From positions 1-64,000 of the forward strand of contig DASZUK010000039.1 of NCBI GenBank assembly GCA_035547695.1: a stretch of 64,000 nt of DNA. The letters run 5' to 3'. The position numbers and the translations under genes were made by a program. Under the pieces are notes generated by a model. That model made no database searches. It had not been told where the DNA came from and saw only the letters and a list, made by a program, of their open reading frames with translations. Below, one piece after another: positions 50,517-59,229 of the stretch. This stretch comes from DASZUK01 sp035547695. GTDB lineage: Bacteria > Actinomycetota > Acidimicrobiia > Acidimicrobiales > RAAP-2. How positions within the stretch are numbered: the first letter of the stretch is position 1; every line of letters begins with the position of its first letter.

Positions 50517-53500
50517 GTGGGCGGCGACCACGGCCACGGCCGGGACCACGGCAGGGACCACGGCCACGGCCGGGGCTACGGCGGGGACCACGGCCGGGGC
50601 GGGGTGCCGCCGGAGCTCGACGCCCGGTTCGAGGCGGTCGTCTTCGACTGGGACGGCACGGCGGTGCCGGACCGGCGGTCCGACGCCCGGCGGCTCCGGC
50701 GCCTGACGGAGGCGCTGTCGGCGGCCGGCCTGCACCAGTTCGTGGTCACCGGCACCCACGTGGCCAACATCGACGACCAGCTCCGGGCCCGTCCGGCCGG
50801 CCCCGGGCGGCTCTTCTTCTGCTGCAACCGAGGGTCCGAGGTCTTCGCGGTCCGCCGGGACGGCCCCTCCCTCGTCCACCGCCGCCGGCCGACGCGGTCC
50901 GAGGACCGGGCCCTGGACCGGGCGGCGCAGGAGGCGGCCCAAGCCCTCGACTCCCGGGGCCTGGAGGTGGCGGTCGTCGCCACCAGGCTCAACCGCCGGA
51001 AGCTCGACCTCATCCCGGTGCCGGAGTGGTCGGACCCGAAGAAGGCGGACATCGCCGCGCTCGCCGCCGCCGTCGGCCGCCGGCTCGCCGCCGCCGGGAT
51101 CGGCGGGCTGCCCGAGGCGGTCGCCGTGGTGGGCCGGGCGGCCACCTCCGCCGGGGTCGTCGACCCGAGGATCACCAGCGACGCCAAGCACGTCGAGGTC
51201 GGGCTGACCGACAAGTCGGACTCGGCGGGGTGGGCGGCCCGGTGGCTGGCCGGCCGCGGCATCGGCGGGGAGCTGGTCCTCGTGGTGGGCGACGAGCTCG
51301 GCCCGATCGGCGGCATCCCGGGGAGCGACTCCCGGCTGCTCGTCGCCGCCCTGGGCCGGGCCGTGGTGGCCTCGGTGGGCGTCGAGCCCGGCCGGCTGCC
51401 GGACGGGGTCCTGCGGCTCGGCGGCGGCCCGGCACGGTTCCTCGACGTGATGGAGGACCAGCTCCACCGGCGGGCGACCCTGCGGGTCCCCCGGGTCGAC
51501 CGCGACCCGGCCTGGGTGGTGCCCCTCCCGGCGTCGCCCGCCGCCGAACGGGTCGCCGAGGCCCTGGGGACCCTCGCCAACGGGCGTGCGGGCACCAGGG
51601 CGTCCCGGGAGGAGGAGGGTCCGGGGGCCTCCCCGCAGTTCGCCGTGGCCGGCACCTACGACGCCGACGACCGGCTGCTGCACGGCCCGACGTGGACCGG
51701 CACCCGGGCGGTGGGCGCGCCACCGGCCGGCCAGGACGACGACCGGCTGCTGGACCTGCGGACCGGGACGTTGAGCCGCCGGGCCGCCGGGCCGCCGGCG
51801 TTCCGGTCCCTCCGCCTCGTCTCGGCCGCCACCGTCCACGGCCTGGCCTTCCGGGCGGAGGGACCGCCGGGAGCCGAGCCGGGCCCCGGCGGCGGCGGCG
51901 GGACGCGATGGACGGCGCAGGCCGGGAACGGCAACCGGGAGATCACCGTGGTGGCCCGTGACCGGCACGCGGCGGCCGGCCCGGTCCGGATGGTGGAGCG
52001 GCTGGCGGCCTGGAGCACCGGCCGGGCCGGCGGCCGGAGCGGCCCGGCGGCCGGTCGCCGTCTCGACCGGCTCGAGGCGACGGGCTTCGACGCGTTGCTG
52101 TCCGCGCACCGGGTGGCCTGGGCACGGCGGTGGGCCGACGCCCAGGTCGACATCGAGGGCGGCGCCGACGCGGCAGCCGACCAGTTGGCCGCCCGGTTCT
52201 GCGTCTTCCACCTCCTCGGCGCCGCCGCGGCCACCGGGGAGTCCGCGGTGGGGGCCAGGGGCCTGACCGGCGACGCCTACGGCGGGCACGTGTTCTGGGA
52301 CGCCGACGTCTTCGTGCTGCCCGCCCTCCTGGCCCTGCGGCCGCCGGCCGCCCGGGCCATGCTGGAGTACCGGGTCCGCCGGCTGCCGGCCGCCCGCGCC
52401 CTGGCGGTGGCCCGGGGCTGCGAAGGGGCCCGGTTCCCCTGGGAGTCGGCGGCCACCGGCGACGACGTCACCCCCCGCACCGTCCCCGGACGCCACGGCG
52501 AGGCCGTCGCCATCGCCACCGGCGGCCGCGAGGACCACGTCGTCGCCGGCGTCGCCTGGGCCGCCGACCAGTACGCCCGCTGGACCGGCGACGAGGGGTT
52601 CGTCCATCGGGGCGGCGGGTTCCTACTGGTCACCGAGGCCGCCCGCTACTGGGCCAGCCGGGCCGCGGTCGACGGCGCCGGGCGCGCCCACCTCCTCGGC
52701 GTCATGGGCCCCGACGAGTACCACCAGGCCGTGGACGACAACGCGTACACCAACGTCATGGCCCGGTGGAACCTCCGGCGGGGCGCCGACCTCCTGGAGC
52801 GATCGGGCGCCGACGGGGCCGAGGCCCGGGCGTGGCGGGACCTGGCCGACCGGCTCGTCGACGGCTGGGACGACCGGCGCCGGCTGTACGAGCAGTTCTC
52901 CGGCTACTTCGACCTGGAGCCGCTCCAGGTGGCGTCGGTGGGGCCGCCCCCGCTCGCCGTCGACGTGGTCCTCGGCGCCGACCGGGTGACCGGTTCGCAG
53001 CTCATCAAGCAGGCCGACGTCCTGATGCTGCACCACCTCGTCCCCGACGAGGTGGTGCCCGGCTCCCTCGAGCGGTGCCTCTCCTACTACGAGCCCCGGA
53101 CGGCCCACGGCAGCTCGCTCTCACCGGCCGTGTCCGCCTCCCTCCTGGCCCGGGCCGGCCAGCCCGACCAGGCGCTCCACCTGTTCCGCCTCGCCGCCCG
53201 CATCGACCTGGACGACGTCACCGGCACCACCGCCGCCGGCCTCCACCTGGCCTCGATGGGCGGGGTATGGCAGGCCCTGGCCCGGGGGTTCGTCGGGCTC
53301 CGCCCCACCGGCGACGTCCTCCGCGTCGACCCCCACCTGCCCGCCGCCTGGACCGCCCTGGCGATCCGGCTCCGGTTCGGCGGCCGCCGCCTCCGCGTCC
53401 GGGCCACCCACGGCGACGTCGCCGTCGACTGCGACCAGCCGCTGCAGGTGCAGGTCGGGGAGGGGCCGCCGCGGCCGTGCACCCCTCCCGGGACCACCTT

Positions 53501-53522
53501 TGACCTGGGTGCCGACCGGTAG
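50517..53522 (+). CDS. HAD phosphatase-GH65 disaccharide phosphorylase fusion, Rv2006/OtsB1-like, about 1001 aa
   Basis: N-terminal HAD domain (V-F-D44-W-D46-G-T-A nucleophile and acid/base, V-V-G-D-E-L-G late motif), then a GH65 phosphorylase domain: G-H-V-F-W-D-A-D-V-F, catalytic Glu734 in M-G-P-D-E-Y-H-Q, and L-I-K-Q-A-D-V-L. Mycobacterial Rv2006 has the same phosphatase-phosphorylase architecture and is a DosR-regulon gene. A trehalose- or other alpha-disaccharide role is expected, not proven. The first 29 residues are a striking His/Gly/Asp repeat (D-H-G-H-G-R) if the GTG at 50517 is used; the GTG at 50604 would skip it. Thirteen bases after the GNAT stop. Confidence 0.9.
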   Translation: MGGDHGHGRDHGRDHGHGRGYGGDHGRGGVPPELDARFEAVVFDWDGTAVPDRRSDARRLRRLTEALSAAGLHQFVVTGTHVANIDDQLRARPAGPGRLFFCCNRGSEVFAVRRDGPSLVHRRRPTRSEDRALDRAAQEAAQALDSRGLEVAVVATRLNRRKLDLIPVPEWSDPKKADIAALAAAVGRRLAAAGIGGLPEAVAVVGRAATSAGVVDPRITSDAKHVEVGLTDKSDSAGWAARWLAGRGIGGELVLVVGDELGPIGGIPGSDSRLLVAALGRAVVASVGVEPGRLPDGVLRLGGGPARFLDVMEDQLHRRATLRVPRVDRDPAWVVPLPASPAAERVAEALGTLANGRAGTRASREEEGPGASPQFAVAGTYDADDRLLHGPTWTGTRAVGAPPAGQDDDRLLDLRTGTLSRRAAGPPAFRSLRLVSAATVHGLAFRAEGPPGAEPGPGGGGGTRWTAQAGNGNREITVVARDRHAAAGPVRMVERLAAWSTGRAGGRSGPAAGRRLDRLEATGFDALLSAHRVAWARRWADAQVDIEGGADAAADQLAARFCVFHLLGAAAATGESAVGARGLTGDAYGGHVFWDADVFVLPALLALRPPAARAMLEYRVRRLPAARALAVARGCEGARFPWESAATGDDVTPRTVPGRHGEAVAIATGGREDHVVAGVAWAADQYARWTGDEGFVHRGGGFLLVTEAARYWASRAAVDGAGRAHLLGVMGPDEYHQAVDDNAYTNVMARWNLRRGADLLERSGADGAEARAWRDLADRLVDGWDDRRRLYEQFSGYFDLEPLQVASVGPPPLAVDVVLGADRVTGSQLIKQADVLMLHHLVPDEVVPGSLERCLSYYEPRTAHGSSLSPAVSASLLARAGQPDQALHLFRLAARIDLDDVTGTTAAGLHLASMGGVWQALARGFVGLRPTGDVLRVDPHLPAAWTALAIRLRFGGRRLRVRATHGDVAVDCDQPLQVQVGEGPPRPCTPPGTTFDLGADR

Positions 53523-53557
53523 CCGGCGCGGATCGGCGCGGCGCCCCGGGCCCGGCC

Positions 53558-55033
53558 TCAGCCCGGGCAGCCGGCGATGAGCTGGAGGGCCGAACGCCCG
53601 GCGTGCTCCACCGTGGTCGAGCAGTCCACCGCCGCCGCCGTCGGCCAGGGATCGGCGGCGGCGGCCAGGTCGGCGGCGACCTCGGGGGTGGCCTCCGACG
53701 TGCCTGGACCGCCGCGCGGCCGGTTGCCCACCCGGGCGGCCCGGACGTCGTCGGGGCAGTCGCAGCGCAGCTCGTGCAGGTCGGCCACCGCCGCCTGGGC
53801 CACCTGGGCCGCCATCCGCCGCCGCTCGGCGGTGGTCCACGTGGCGTCCAGGATCACGCTCCGGCCGAAGCCGAGCAGCTCGCCGGCCCGGTCGCAGAGG
53901 GCCTGGTAGACCGCGTCCACGGCCGGCCCGGCGTACCGGCCGGCCTCCCCCCGGGATGGCCCGACCCCGTCCCGCACGACGTCGGACGACAGCACCTCGG
54001 CGCCCGTCCGGTCGGCCAGCCACGCCGCCAACGACGACTTGCCGGCCCCCGGCGGGCCGCCGACCAGGACGAGGCGCACGGCACCCCGCCGCAGGTGCTC
54101 CAGGGCGACGTCGAGGAACCGGCCCGAGGCGCCACCGGGGTCCGGGCCTCCGGGCGGGTGCCGCAGGCACTCCACCAGCATCCGGACCTGGGCCCGGGCC
54201 GCCACGTAGAAGTCGAACAGCGACGGCGGTGGTGACTCCGGCGCCCGCCGGCGGTAGGCGTCGAGCAGCAGGCCGGCCTCCCGCTCCGCCCCCAGGTGCT
54301 CGAGGTCGGCGGCCAGGAAGGCCAGGTCGGCCACCCAGTCGCCGTAGCGCAGGCGGTCGTCGAACTCCAGGCAGTCCAGGATGCGGGGCCCGTCGTCGAG
54401 GAAGAAGATGTCGGCCGCCTGCAGGTCGCCGTGCCCGTCCACGATGTGGCCGCCACGGATGCGGTCCTCCAGCAGCGGCCCCCTCCCGGCCAGGTAGCGC
54501 GACGCCAGCCGGGTGAGCTCCTGGTAGCGGCGGGCGTCCACCACCGGGCCGATGAAGGGGCTGAGCTCCTCGGCGGTGTTCTGCCACCGCTGCCACAGGG
54601 CGGGGGGCGTGGCCGCGGCGGCCGTCCGGGCCGACCGCTCGGCCCGGCCGTGGAAGTCGGCGAGGACCGCCGCCAGGCGCTCCAGGTCCGCCTCCACCGG
54701 CCGGCCGGCGCGGACCATCTGCTCGAAGTTCCGCTCGGCCGGCAGCCGGCGCATCACGACCCCGTGCTCGACCGGCCGCCCGGCCAGGGTGACGGTGGCG
54801 GTGCCGAGGTACACGTCCGGGGCCAGCCGCCGGTTGAGGGCCACCTCCCGCTCGCAGTTCTCGCGCCGCCGGTCCAGCTCGGTGAAGTCGACGAAGCTGA
54901 ACGCGACCGGCTTGGGCACCTTCACGACGTGGTCGCCGTAGAAGAAGACGGTGGAGACGTGGGTCTCCACCACGGCCGCCGGTGGCCATCCGCCTCCCCA
55001 CCCGTGCCTGGCTCCCCGGTCCGGTCGCTCCAT
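53558..55033 (-). CDS. bifunctional APH-like/AAA kinase, Rv2004c-like, 491 aa
   Basis: The N-terminal part has an aminoglycoside-phosphotransferase-like fold (H-G-D-L-Q-A-A-D-I near 203 and L-D-C-L-E-F-D near 218); the C-terminal part is a P-loop kinase with G-G-P-P-G-A-G-K-S-S near 327, which is like gluconate or zeta-type kinases. The same fusion in M. tuberculosis, Rv2004c, belongs to the DosR regulon and lies beside Rv2005c (USP) and Rv2006. The ATG at 55033 follows a GAGGTGGG tract. Substrate unknown. Divergent from the USP at 55281; a GGCC-type palindrome lies between. Confidence 0.9.
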   Translation of the reverse strand: MERPDRGARHGWGGGWPPAAVVETHVSTVFFYGDHVVKVPKPVAFSFVDFTELDRRRENCEREVALNRRLAPDVYLGTATVTLAGRPVEHGVVMRRLPAERNFEQMVRAGRPVEADLERLAAVLADFHGRAERSARTAAAATPPALWQRWQNTAEELSPFIGPVVDARRYQELTRLASRYLAGRGPLLEDRIRGGHIVDGHGDLQAADIFFLDDGPRILDCLEFDDRLRYGDWVADLAFLAADLEHLGAEREAGLLLDAYRRRAPESPPPSLFDFYVAARAQVRMLVECLRHPPGGPDPGGASGRFLDVALEHLRRGAVRLVLVGGPPGAGKSSLAAWLADRTGAEVLSSDVVRDGVGPSRGEAGRYAGPAVDAVYQALCDRAGELLGFGRSVILDATWTTAERRRMAAQVAQAAVADLHELRCDCPDDVRAARVGNRPRGGPGTSEATPEVAADLAAAADPWPTAAAVDCSTTVEHAGRSALQLIAGCPG

Positions 55034-55099
55034 GCCCACCTCGTCCCCTCGGCCCCCTGCGGCCACCACCGATCGTGACCGGGCCGCCACCCTGCGGAC

Positions 55100-55116
55100 A
55101 GGGCCGAACGGCCTGA
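55100..55116 (+). promoter_or_regulatory. AGGGCCGAACGGCCTGA palindrome between kinase and USP
   Basis: GGCCG-AA-CGGCC arms, close to the GGGCCGATCGGCCC-type sites described for Streptomyces DevR homologues and related to the other boxes here. It is 67 bp upstream of the kinase start and 165 bp upstream of the USP start, so it could serve both. Confidence 0.45.
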
Positions 55117-55280
55117 ATCCGGCGGCGGAACCGTGCAACAGTGTGACCTACGACTCTGGCGCCCGCCCCGTGCACGGCGCAGGGTGGGCGCGCGGCCGGC
55201 CAGGTGCGACCGGGTGTGGCCAGGTGCGACCAGATGTCGCGAACCAGTGCGGTGAACCAGATGGAGTGAAAGGAACCGGG

Positions 55281-56237
55281 ATGACCGACTCGACCATGGC
55301 CACCCCGGTGCCGGAAGGCCCGGCGGTGCCGGGGACCAGCCGGCACCGGATCGTCGTCGGCACCGACGGCTCCGACGGCGCGGCGCAGGCCGTCGAATGG
55401 GCGGCCCTGCGGGCGGCCCGCACCGGTTCGGTCCTCGAGGTCCACACCGCCTACGGCAGCGGGTACGTCTTCGTGAGCCCGACGGAGGTCCAAGAGGCCA
55501 TGGCCCGCCTCGGCCAGCAGGCGGTGGCCCATGTGCGCGAGATCGCCCCATCGGTGGTGGCGACGGCGGTCGGCCACGAGGGACCGCCGGTGGAGTCGCT
55601 GGTGGAGGCGTCGTCCGACGCCGACCTCCTGGTCGTCGGCTCACGGGGCCTCGGGGGGTTCACCGGGCTGGTCCTCGGCTCGGTGGGCCACAAGTGCGCC
55701 CTCCACGCCCGCTGCCCGGTGGTCGTCGTCCGCGAGCCCGACGGCCGTGCCGCGGCCCTGCCCGGCCCGGTCGGGTCGTCCGGGGCCGGCGGCCGCCTGG
55801 TGGTGGGCGTGGACGGGTCACCGTCGTCCGACGCCGCGCTCGAATGGGCCTTCGGCGAGGCCGAGCTCACCGGCGACCGCGTCGTCGCCGTGACCTGCTG
55901 GGAGTGGCCGAACAGCTTCGCCTGGGGCATGCCGGTCCCCGCCGGGTTCAGCATGGCCGACGACGCCGCCACGATCGTCGAGCAGGCCCTGGACCCGGTG
56001 CGCAAGGCGCACCCCTCCGTCGCCGTCGAGTCGAAGGTCGTCCACGGGCACCCGGCCCCGACCCTCGTCAGCGAGTCCGAGGAGGCCCGGATGGTGCTCG
56101 TCGGCAACCGCGGCCACGGGGAGTTCGTCGGCTCCCTGCTCGGATCGGTGAGCGAGCACTGCGTGTCCCACGCCCACTGCCCGGTCCTGGTGATGCGGCG
56201 ACGCGCCGCGCCGGCCGAGCAGGGTGCGGCCGGATGA
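55281..56237 (+). CDS. tandem universal stress protein, Rv2005c-like, 318 aa
   Basis: Two UspA domains: H-R-I-V-V-G-T-D-G-S-D ... V-V-G-S-R-G-L-G-G-F-T-G-L-V-L-G-S-V, and R-L-V-V-G-V-D-G-S-P-S ... L-V-G-N-R-G-H-G-E-F-V-G-S-L-L-G-S. Both ATP motifs (G-x2-G-x9-G-S) are intact. The position beside the APH/AAA kinase and the GH65 fusion mirrors the order Rv2004c-Rv2005c-Rv2006. The ATG at 55281 follows AAAGGAACCGGG. Confidence 0.93.
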   Translation: MTDSTMATPVPEGPAVPGTSRHRIVVGTDGSDGAAQAVEWAALRAARTGSVLEVHTAYGSGYVFVSPTEVQEAMARLGQQAVAHVREIAPSVVATAVGHEGPPVESLVEASSDADLLVVGSRGLGGFTGLVLGSVGHKCALHARCPVVVVREPDGRAAALPGPVGSSGAGGRLVVGVDGSPSSDAALEWAFGEAELTGDRVVAVTCWEWPNSFAWGMPVPAGFSMADDAATIVEQALDPVRKAHPSVAVESKVVHGHPAPTLVSESEEARMVLVGNRGHGEFVGSLLGSVSEHCVSHAHCPVLVMRRRAAPAEQGAAG

Positions 56238-56239
56238 CG

Positions 56240-56380
56240 CCGCCAGCCGGATGAGCGGGGTGCGGCCGCCGCCAGCCGGCCGAGCGCGGTGCGGCCGCCG
56301 CCAGCGAGCTGGGCCGGACCGGATGGGGCCGGACCGGATGGGGCCGGAGAGGCCGGTGAGGCATGATGATGCCGGTGAGG
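56240..56380. repeat. mixed tandem repeats 3' of the USP gene
   Basis: Copies of GCCGCCAGCCGG(A/C) with GAGCG(G/C)GGTGCGGCC, then GGGCCGGACCGGAT twice, then GCCGGTGAGGC twice. No gene is visible in the gap and no site resembling the DevR boxes. Confidence 0.55.
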
Positions 56381-56411
56381 CCAATGAGGACGCCCCGGGG
56401 AGGGGAGTGAC

Positions 56412-57077
56412 GTGAGCAACGCCGGAGATCTCGGCCGTCGCATCGCCGAACGCCGGGAGGCGCTCGGCCTGAGCGTCGAAGAGGTGGCGGTCCGCTCGCG
56501 GATCGACGCCACCTACTTGGCCGGCCTGGAGCGCCGGCCGTGGGCCGCGGTGCCCGGGGACACCCTGGTGCGGCTGGCCCGGGCCCTGGAGACGACGGTC
56601 GAGGCGCTCGGTGGCGGCGGCACCCAGGTGCCGCCCGGCCGGCAGGACACAGGCAGCGGTGCGCCGCTGCTGGAGCTGGACGAGGAGGAGTGCCGCCGGC
56701 TGATCGCCGGCGGCGGCGTCGGCCGGGTGGTGTTCGCAGGCGAGCGGGGCCCGGTGGCCATCCCGGTCAACTTCACGGTGGACGGCGACGACGTCGTCTT
56801 CCGCACCGTGTGGGACGCGGAGGTGGTGCAGTTGGGCCCGGAGGCGCCGGTGTCCTTCGAGGTGGACAACCTGGACGGCCCGCTCGCGGAAGGGTGGAGC
56901 GTGTTGCTGACCGGGCGGTGCACGGTCGAGCCGATGGCCGAGGAGGGGGTGGCCGCCGACGTCCGGCCGTGGGCGGCGGGCCACCGTGACGCCGCCGTCC
57001 GCCTGCACCCGGCCAAGGTCACCGGGCGGAGGATCCGCCGGCCGGCCGGCGGGACGGCGCCCCGCGGGGCCTCCTGA
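56412..57077 (+). CDS. XRE helix-turn-helix fused to PPOX (pyridoxamine-5'-phosphate oxidase-like) domain, 221 aa
   Basis: Residues 6-65 are an XRE HTH (L-G-R-R-I-A-E-R-R-E-A-L-G-L-S-V-E-E-V-A-V-R-S-R-I-D-A-T-Y-L). Residues 85-200 are a split-barrel PPOX-like fold (L-L-E-L-D-E-E-E-C-R-R-L-I-A-G-G-G-V-G-R-V-V-F and A-I-P-V-N-F-T-V-D-G-D-D-V-V-F-R-T), which binds FMN, F420 or heme in relatives. A flavin- or deazaflavin-sensing regulator is likely. Starts with GTG at 56412 after GGGAGTGAC. Its stop is 8 bases from the DevR stop, convergent. Confidence 0.85.
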   Translation: MSNAGDLGRRIAERREALGLSVEEVAVRSRIDATYLAGLERRPWAAVPGDTLVRLARALETTVEALGGGGTQVPPGRQDTGSGAPLLELDEEECRRLIAGGGVGRVVFAGERGPVAIPVNFTVDGDDVVFRTVWDAEVVQLGPEAPVSFEVDNLDGPLAEGWSVLLTGRCTVEPMAEEGVAADVRPWAAGHRDAAVRLHPAKVTGRRIRRPAGGTAPRGAS

Positions 57078-57084
57078 CGCCGGC

Positions 57085-57756
57085 TCAGGTGCCGCTGGCG
57101 TCCCGGGCGGCGTCGCGCTCGGTGCGCTCCTTCAACCTGGCTGCGTACGTCGCGGCCTGCGTCCGCCGCTCCATGCCCATCTTGGCCAGCAGGTTCGAGA
57201 CGTAGTTCTTGACCGTCTTCTCCGCCAGGAACATCGCCTCACCGATCTGACGGTTCGTCATGCCCTCCGCGATGTACTCGAGGATGCGGCGCTCCTGCGG
57301 CGTGAGGCTGGCAAGCTGGCGGTCCTCGGCGGGACCGGCCGTGATCCGCTCCAGCACCCGTTGCGTCAGGACCGGGTCGAGCAGGGACTCCCCGGCGGCC
57401 GCCCGGCGCAGCTTGCCCACCAGCTCGGTGCCGCCGACCTGCTTCAGCACGTAGCCGGACGCCCCCGCCATGACGGCGGCGAACAGGGCCTCGTCGTCGG
57501 CGTAGGAGGTGAGCATGACGCAGGCGATCTCGGGGTGGCGGGACCGCACCTCGCGGCACACCTCGACGCCGCTGCCGTCCGGCACCCTGACGTCCAGGAC
57601 GGCCAGGTCCGGCCGGACGGCCGGGATCCGGGCGAGCGCCTCCTCCACCGTGCCGGCCTCGCCGACCACCTCGATGTCGTCCTCGGCCTCCAGCAACGAC
57701 CGCAGCCCGGTGCGGACGACCTCGTGGTCGTCGAGGAGGAAGATCCGTACGGGCAT
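57085..57756 (-). CDS. devR: DevR/DosR-type NarL-family response regulator, 223 aa
   Basis: Receiver domain with acidic pair D9-D10, phosphoacceptor D55 (A-V-L-D-V-R), T83/S84 and K105, then a LuxR-type HTH (L-T-P-Q-E-R-R-I-L-E-Y-I-A-E-G-M-T-N-R-Q-I). The recognition helix L-A-E-K-T-V-K-N-Y-V-S-N-L-L-A-K-M-G-M is almost identical to M. tuberculosis DosR, including residues matching its DNA-contacting K179, K182 and N183 (here K180, K183, N184). It should bind GGGAC-type boxes. Divergent from the sensor kinase; 12-bp repeats fill the gap between the two. Confidence 0.95.
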   Translation of the reverse strand: MPVRIFLLDDHEVVRTGLRSLLEAEDDIEVVGEAGTVEEALARIPAVRPDLAVLDVRVPDGSGVEVCREVRSRHPEIACVMLTSYADDEALFAAVMAGASGYVLKQVGGTELVGKLRRAAAGESLLDPVLTQRVLERITAGPAEDRQLASLTPQERRILEYIAEGMTNRQIGEAMFLAEKTVKNYVSNLLAKMGMERRTQAATYAARLKERTERDAARDASGT

Positions 57757-57797
57757 TCCCGTATCTTCGCGCCGGCCGGTGCGCCAGTCGGGACAAT

Positions 57798-57856
57798 TCC
57801 TCCGGCCCGTCCTCCGGCCCCTCCTCCGGCCCCTCCTCCGGCCCCTCCTTCGGTCC
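57798..57856. repeat. 12-bp tandem repeat (TCCTCCGGCCCC), about five copies, DevR/kinase promoter region
   Basis: Units at 57798, 57810, 57822, 57834 and a diverged one at 57846. The array lies upstream of devR, where it could affect promoter spacing. Confidence 0.8.
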
Positions 57857-57899
57857 GGCGCAGCAGGCCAGATCGGCGCCGGTTCGAGCGGCGTCCCGG

Positions 57900-59087
57900 A
57901 TGCCTGCGACGGCGGTGAGCGAATTGGGCTCGTGGGGTATACATGTGGTGGTGCCATACCGGGGGATCGACGATCCGGCCAAGCTGCGGCGGCTGATGGC
58001 GGCAATGCTGCTCATCGAGGCCGACCTGAGCCTGCCGGTCCTGCTCGAGCACCTCGTGGAGGAGGCCCGCTCCATGGTCGGCGCCCGCTACGGGGCCATG
58101 GGGGTGCTGAACGAGGACCACACCGCCCTGGCCCAGTTCATCACCGTCGGCATCGACGCCGAGGAGGAAGAGCGCATCGGCCACCGCCCCACCGGCCACG
58201 GGGTGCTCGGGCTGCTGATCTCGAACCCCGAACCACTCCGCCTGGCCGACATCCGCCAGCACCCCGACAGCTTCGGGTTCCCACCCGACCACCCGCCGAT
58301 GCGGTCGTTCCTCGGGGTCCCGGTGAAGGTGCGAGACGAGATCTACGGCAACCTCTACCTCACCGAGAAGATCGGCTGGTCGGAGTTCACGCAGGACGAC
58401 GAGCAACTGGTGGGGGACCTGGCCGCGGCGGCGGGCATCGCCATCGAGAACGCCCGGCTCCACGAACGGGTGCAGCAGCTTGCCGTCCTGGACGACCGCG
58501 ACCGCATCGCCAGGGACCTGCACGACGCGGTGATCCAGCGGCTCTTCGCCGTCGGGTTGTCGCTGCAGGGCATGGCCAACCTGGCGGGCTCCACAGCCCT
58601 CGGCGCCCGGTTGGCCAAGGCGGTGGCCGAGATCGACGACACCATCCGCCAGATCCGTTCCACCATCTTCGAGCTCGGCCTCGACGGCGGCGGCGGGACC
58701 CGGGCGGAGGTGCTGGCGCTGATCCGGGAGCTGCACTCGGTGGTGGGCTTCGAGGTGCAGGTGACCCTCGACGGACCGATCGACGCGTCGGTGACAGACC
58801 GGATGGCCGAGCATCTCCTGGCCACCGTGCGGGAGGCCCTCACCAACGTCGGGCGGCACGCCAGGGCCACCGAGGCCTCGGTGGACCTGAGCGTCGGCGC
58901 CGGTTGGTGCCACCTCGAGGTGGTCGACAACGGTGTCGGCCAGGACGCCGACGCCGCGACGAGCGGTGGCCGGCTGGGCCTCACCAACCTCCGCCGCCGG
59001 GCCGAGAAGCTGAACGGGGAGCTGATGCTCGAGCACCCCGACACCGGGGGCACGCGGCTCCTCTGGCGCGTCCCCCTCCAGGCCTGA
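57900..59087 (+). CDS. GAF-domain sensor histidine kinase, DevS/DosT-like with one GAF, 395 aa
   Basis: One GAF domain (about 40-190) with I-R-Q-H-P-D-S-F-G-F-P-P-D-H131-P-P-M-R-S-F-L-G-V-P-V and N-L-Y153-L-T-E-K. H131 and Y153 have the same 22-residue spacing as the heme ligand H149 and distal Y171 of mycobacterial DevS, so a heme-based O2/NO/CO sensor is plausible. HisKA_3: R-D-L-H208-D-A-V-I-Q; HATPase: N-V-G-R-H-A-R and V-D-N-G-V-G. DevS has two GAFs and about 578 residues; here the second is absent. ATG at 57900; GTGs near 57945-57951 are alternative starts. Partner: the divergent DevR. Confidence 0.92.
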   Translation: MPATAVSELGSWGIHVVVPYRGIDDPAKLRRLMAAMLLIEADLSLPVLLEHLVEEARSMVGARYGAMGVLNEDHTALAQFITVGIDAEEEERIGHRPTGHGVLGLLISNPEPLRLADIRQHPDSFGFPPDHPPMRSFLGVPVKVRDEIYGNLYLTEKIGWSEFTQDDEQLVGDLAAAAGIAIENARLHERVQQLAVLDDRDRIARDLHDAVIQRLFAVGLSLQGMANLAGSTALGARLAKAVAEIDDTIRQIRSTIFELGLDGGGGTRAEVLALIRELHSVVGFEVQVTLDGPIDASVTDRMAEHLLATVREALTNVGRHARATEASVDLSVGAGWCHLEVVDNGVGQDADAATSGGRLGLTNLRRRAEKLNGELMLEHPDTGGTRLLWRVPLQA

Positions 59088-59108
59088 CGGCAGGGGATCT
59101 GGCCCTCC

Positions 59109-59124
59109 GGGACCTTCGGCCCTT
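59109..59124 (+). promoter_or_regulatory. DevR/DosR-like box GGGACCTTCGGCCCTT
   Basis: Lies 106 bp upstream of the CheB-like gene start and 22 bp after the kinase stop. Nearest to the consensus of this window together with the site at 47901. Confidence 0.65.
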
Positions 59125-59229
59125 CCCCTCGCCGGTGGCGAGGGGGATCGTTGACAGGCCGGCACCACGGTGGTGCCGGGACGACCGTGGCGCGCCGGAG
59201 CAGGATGGTGGTGGGCCGAGGAAGGACCG

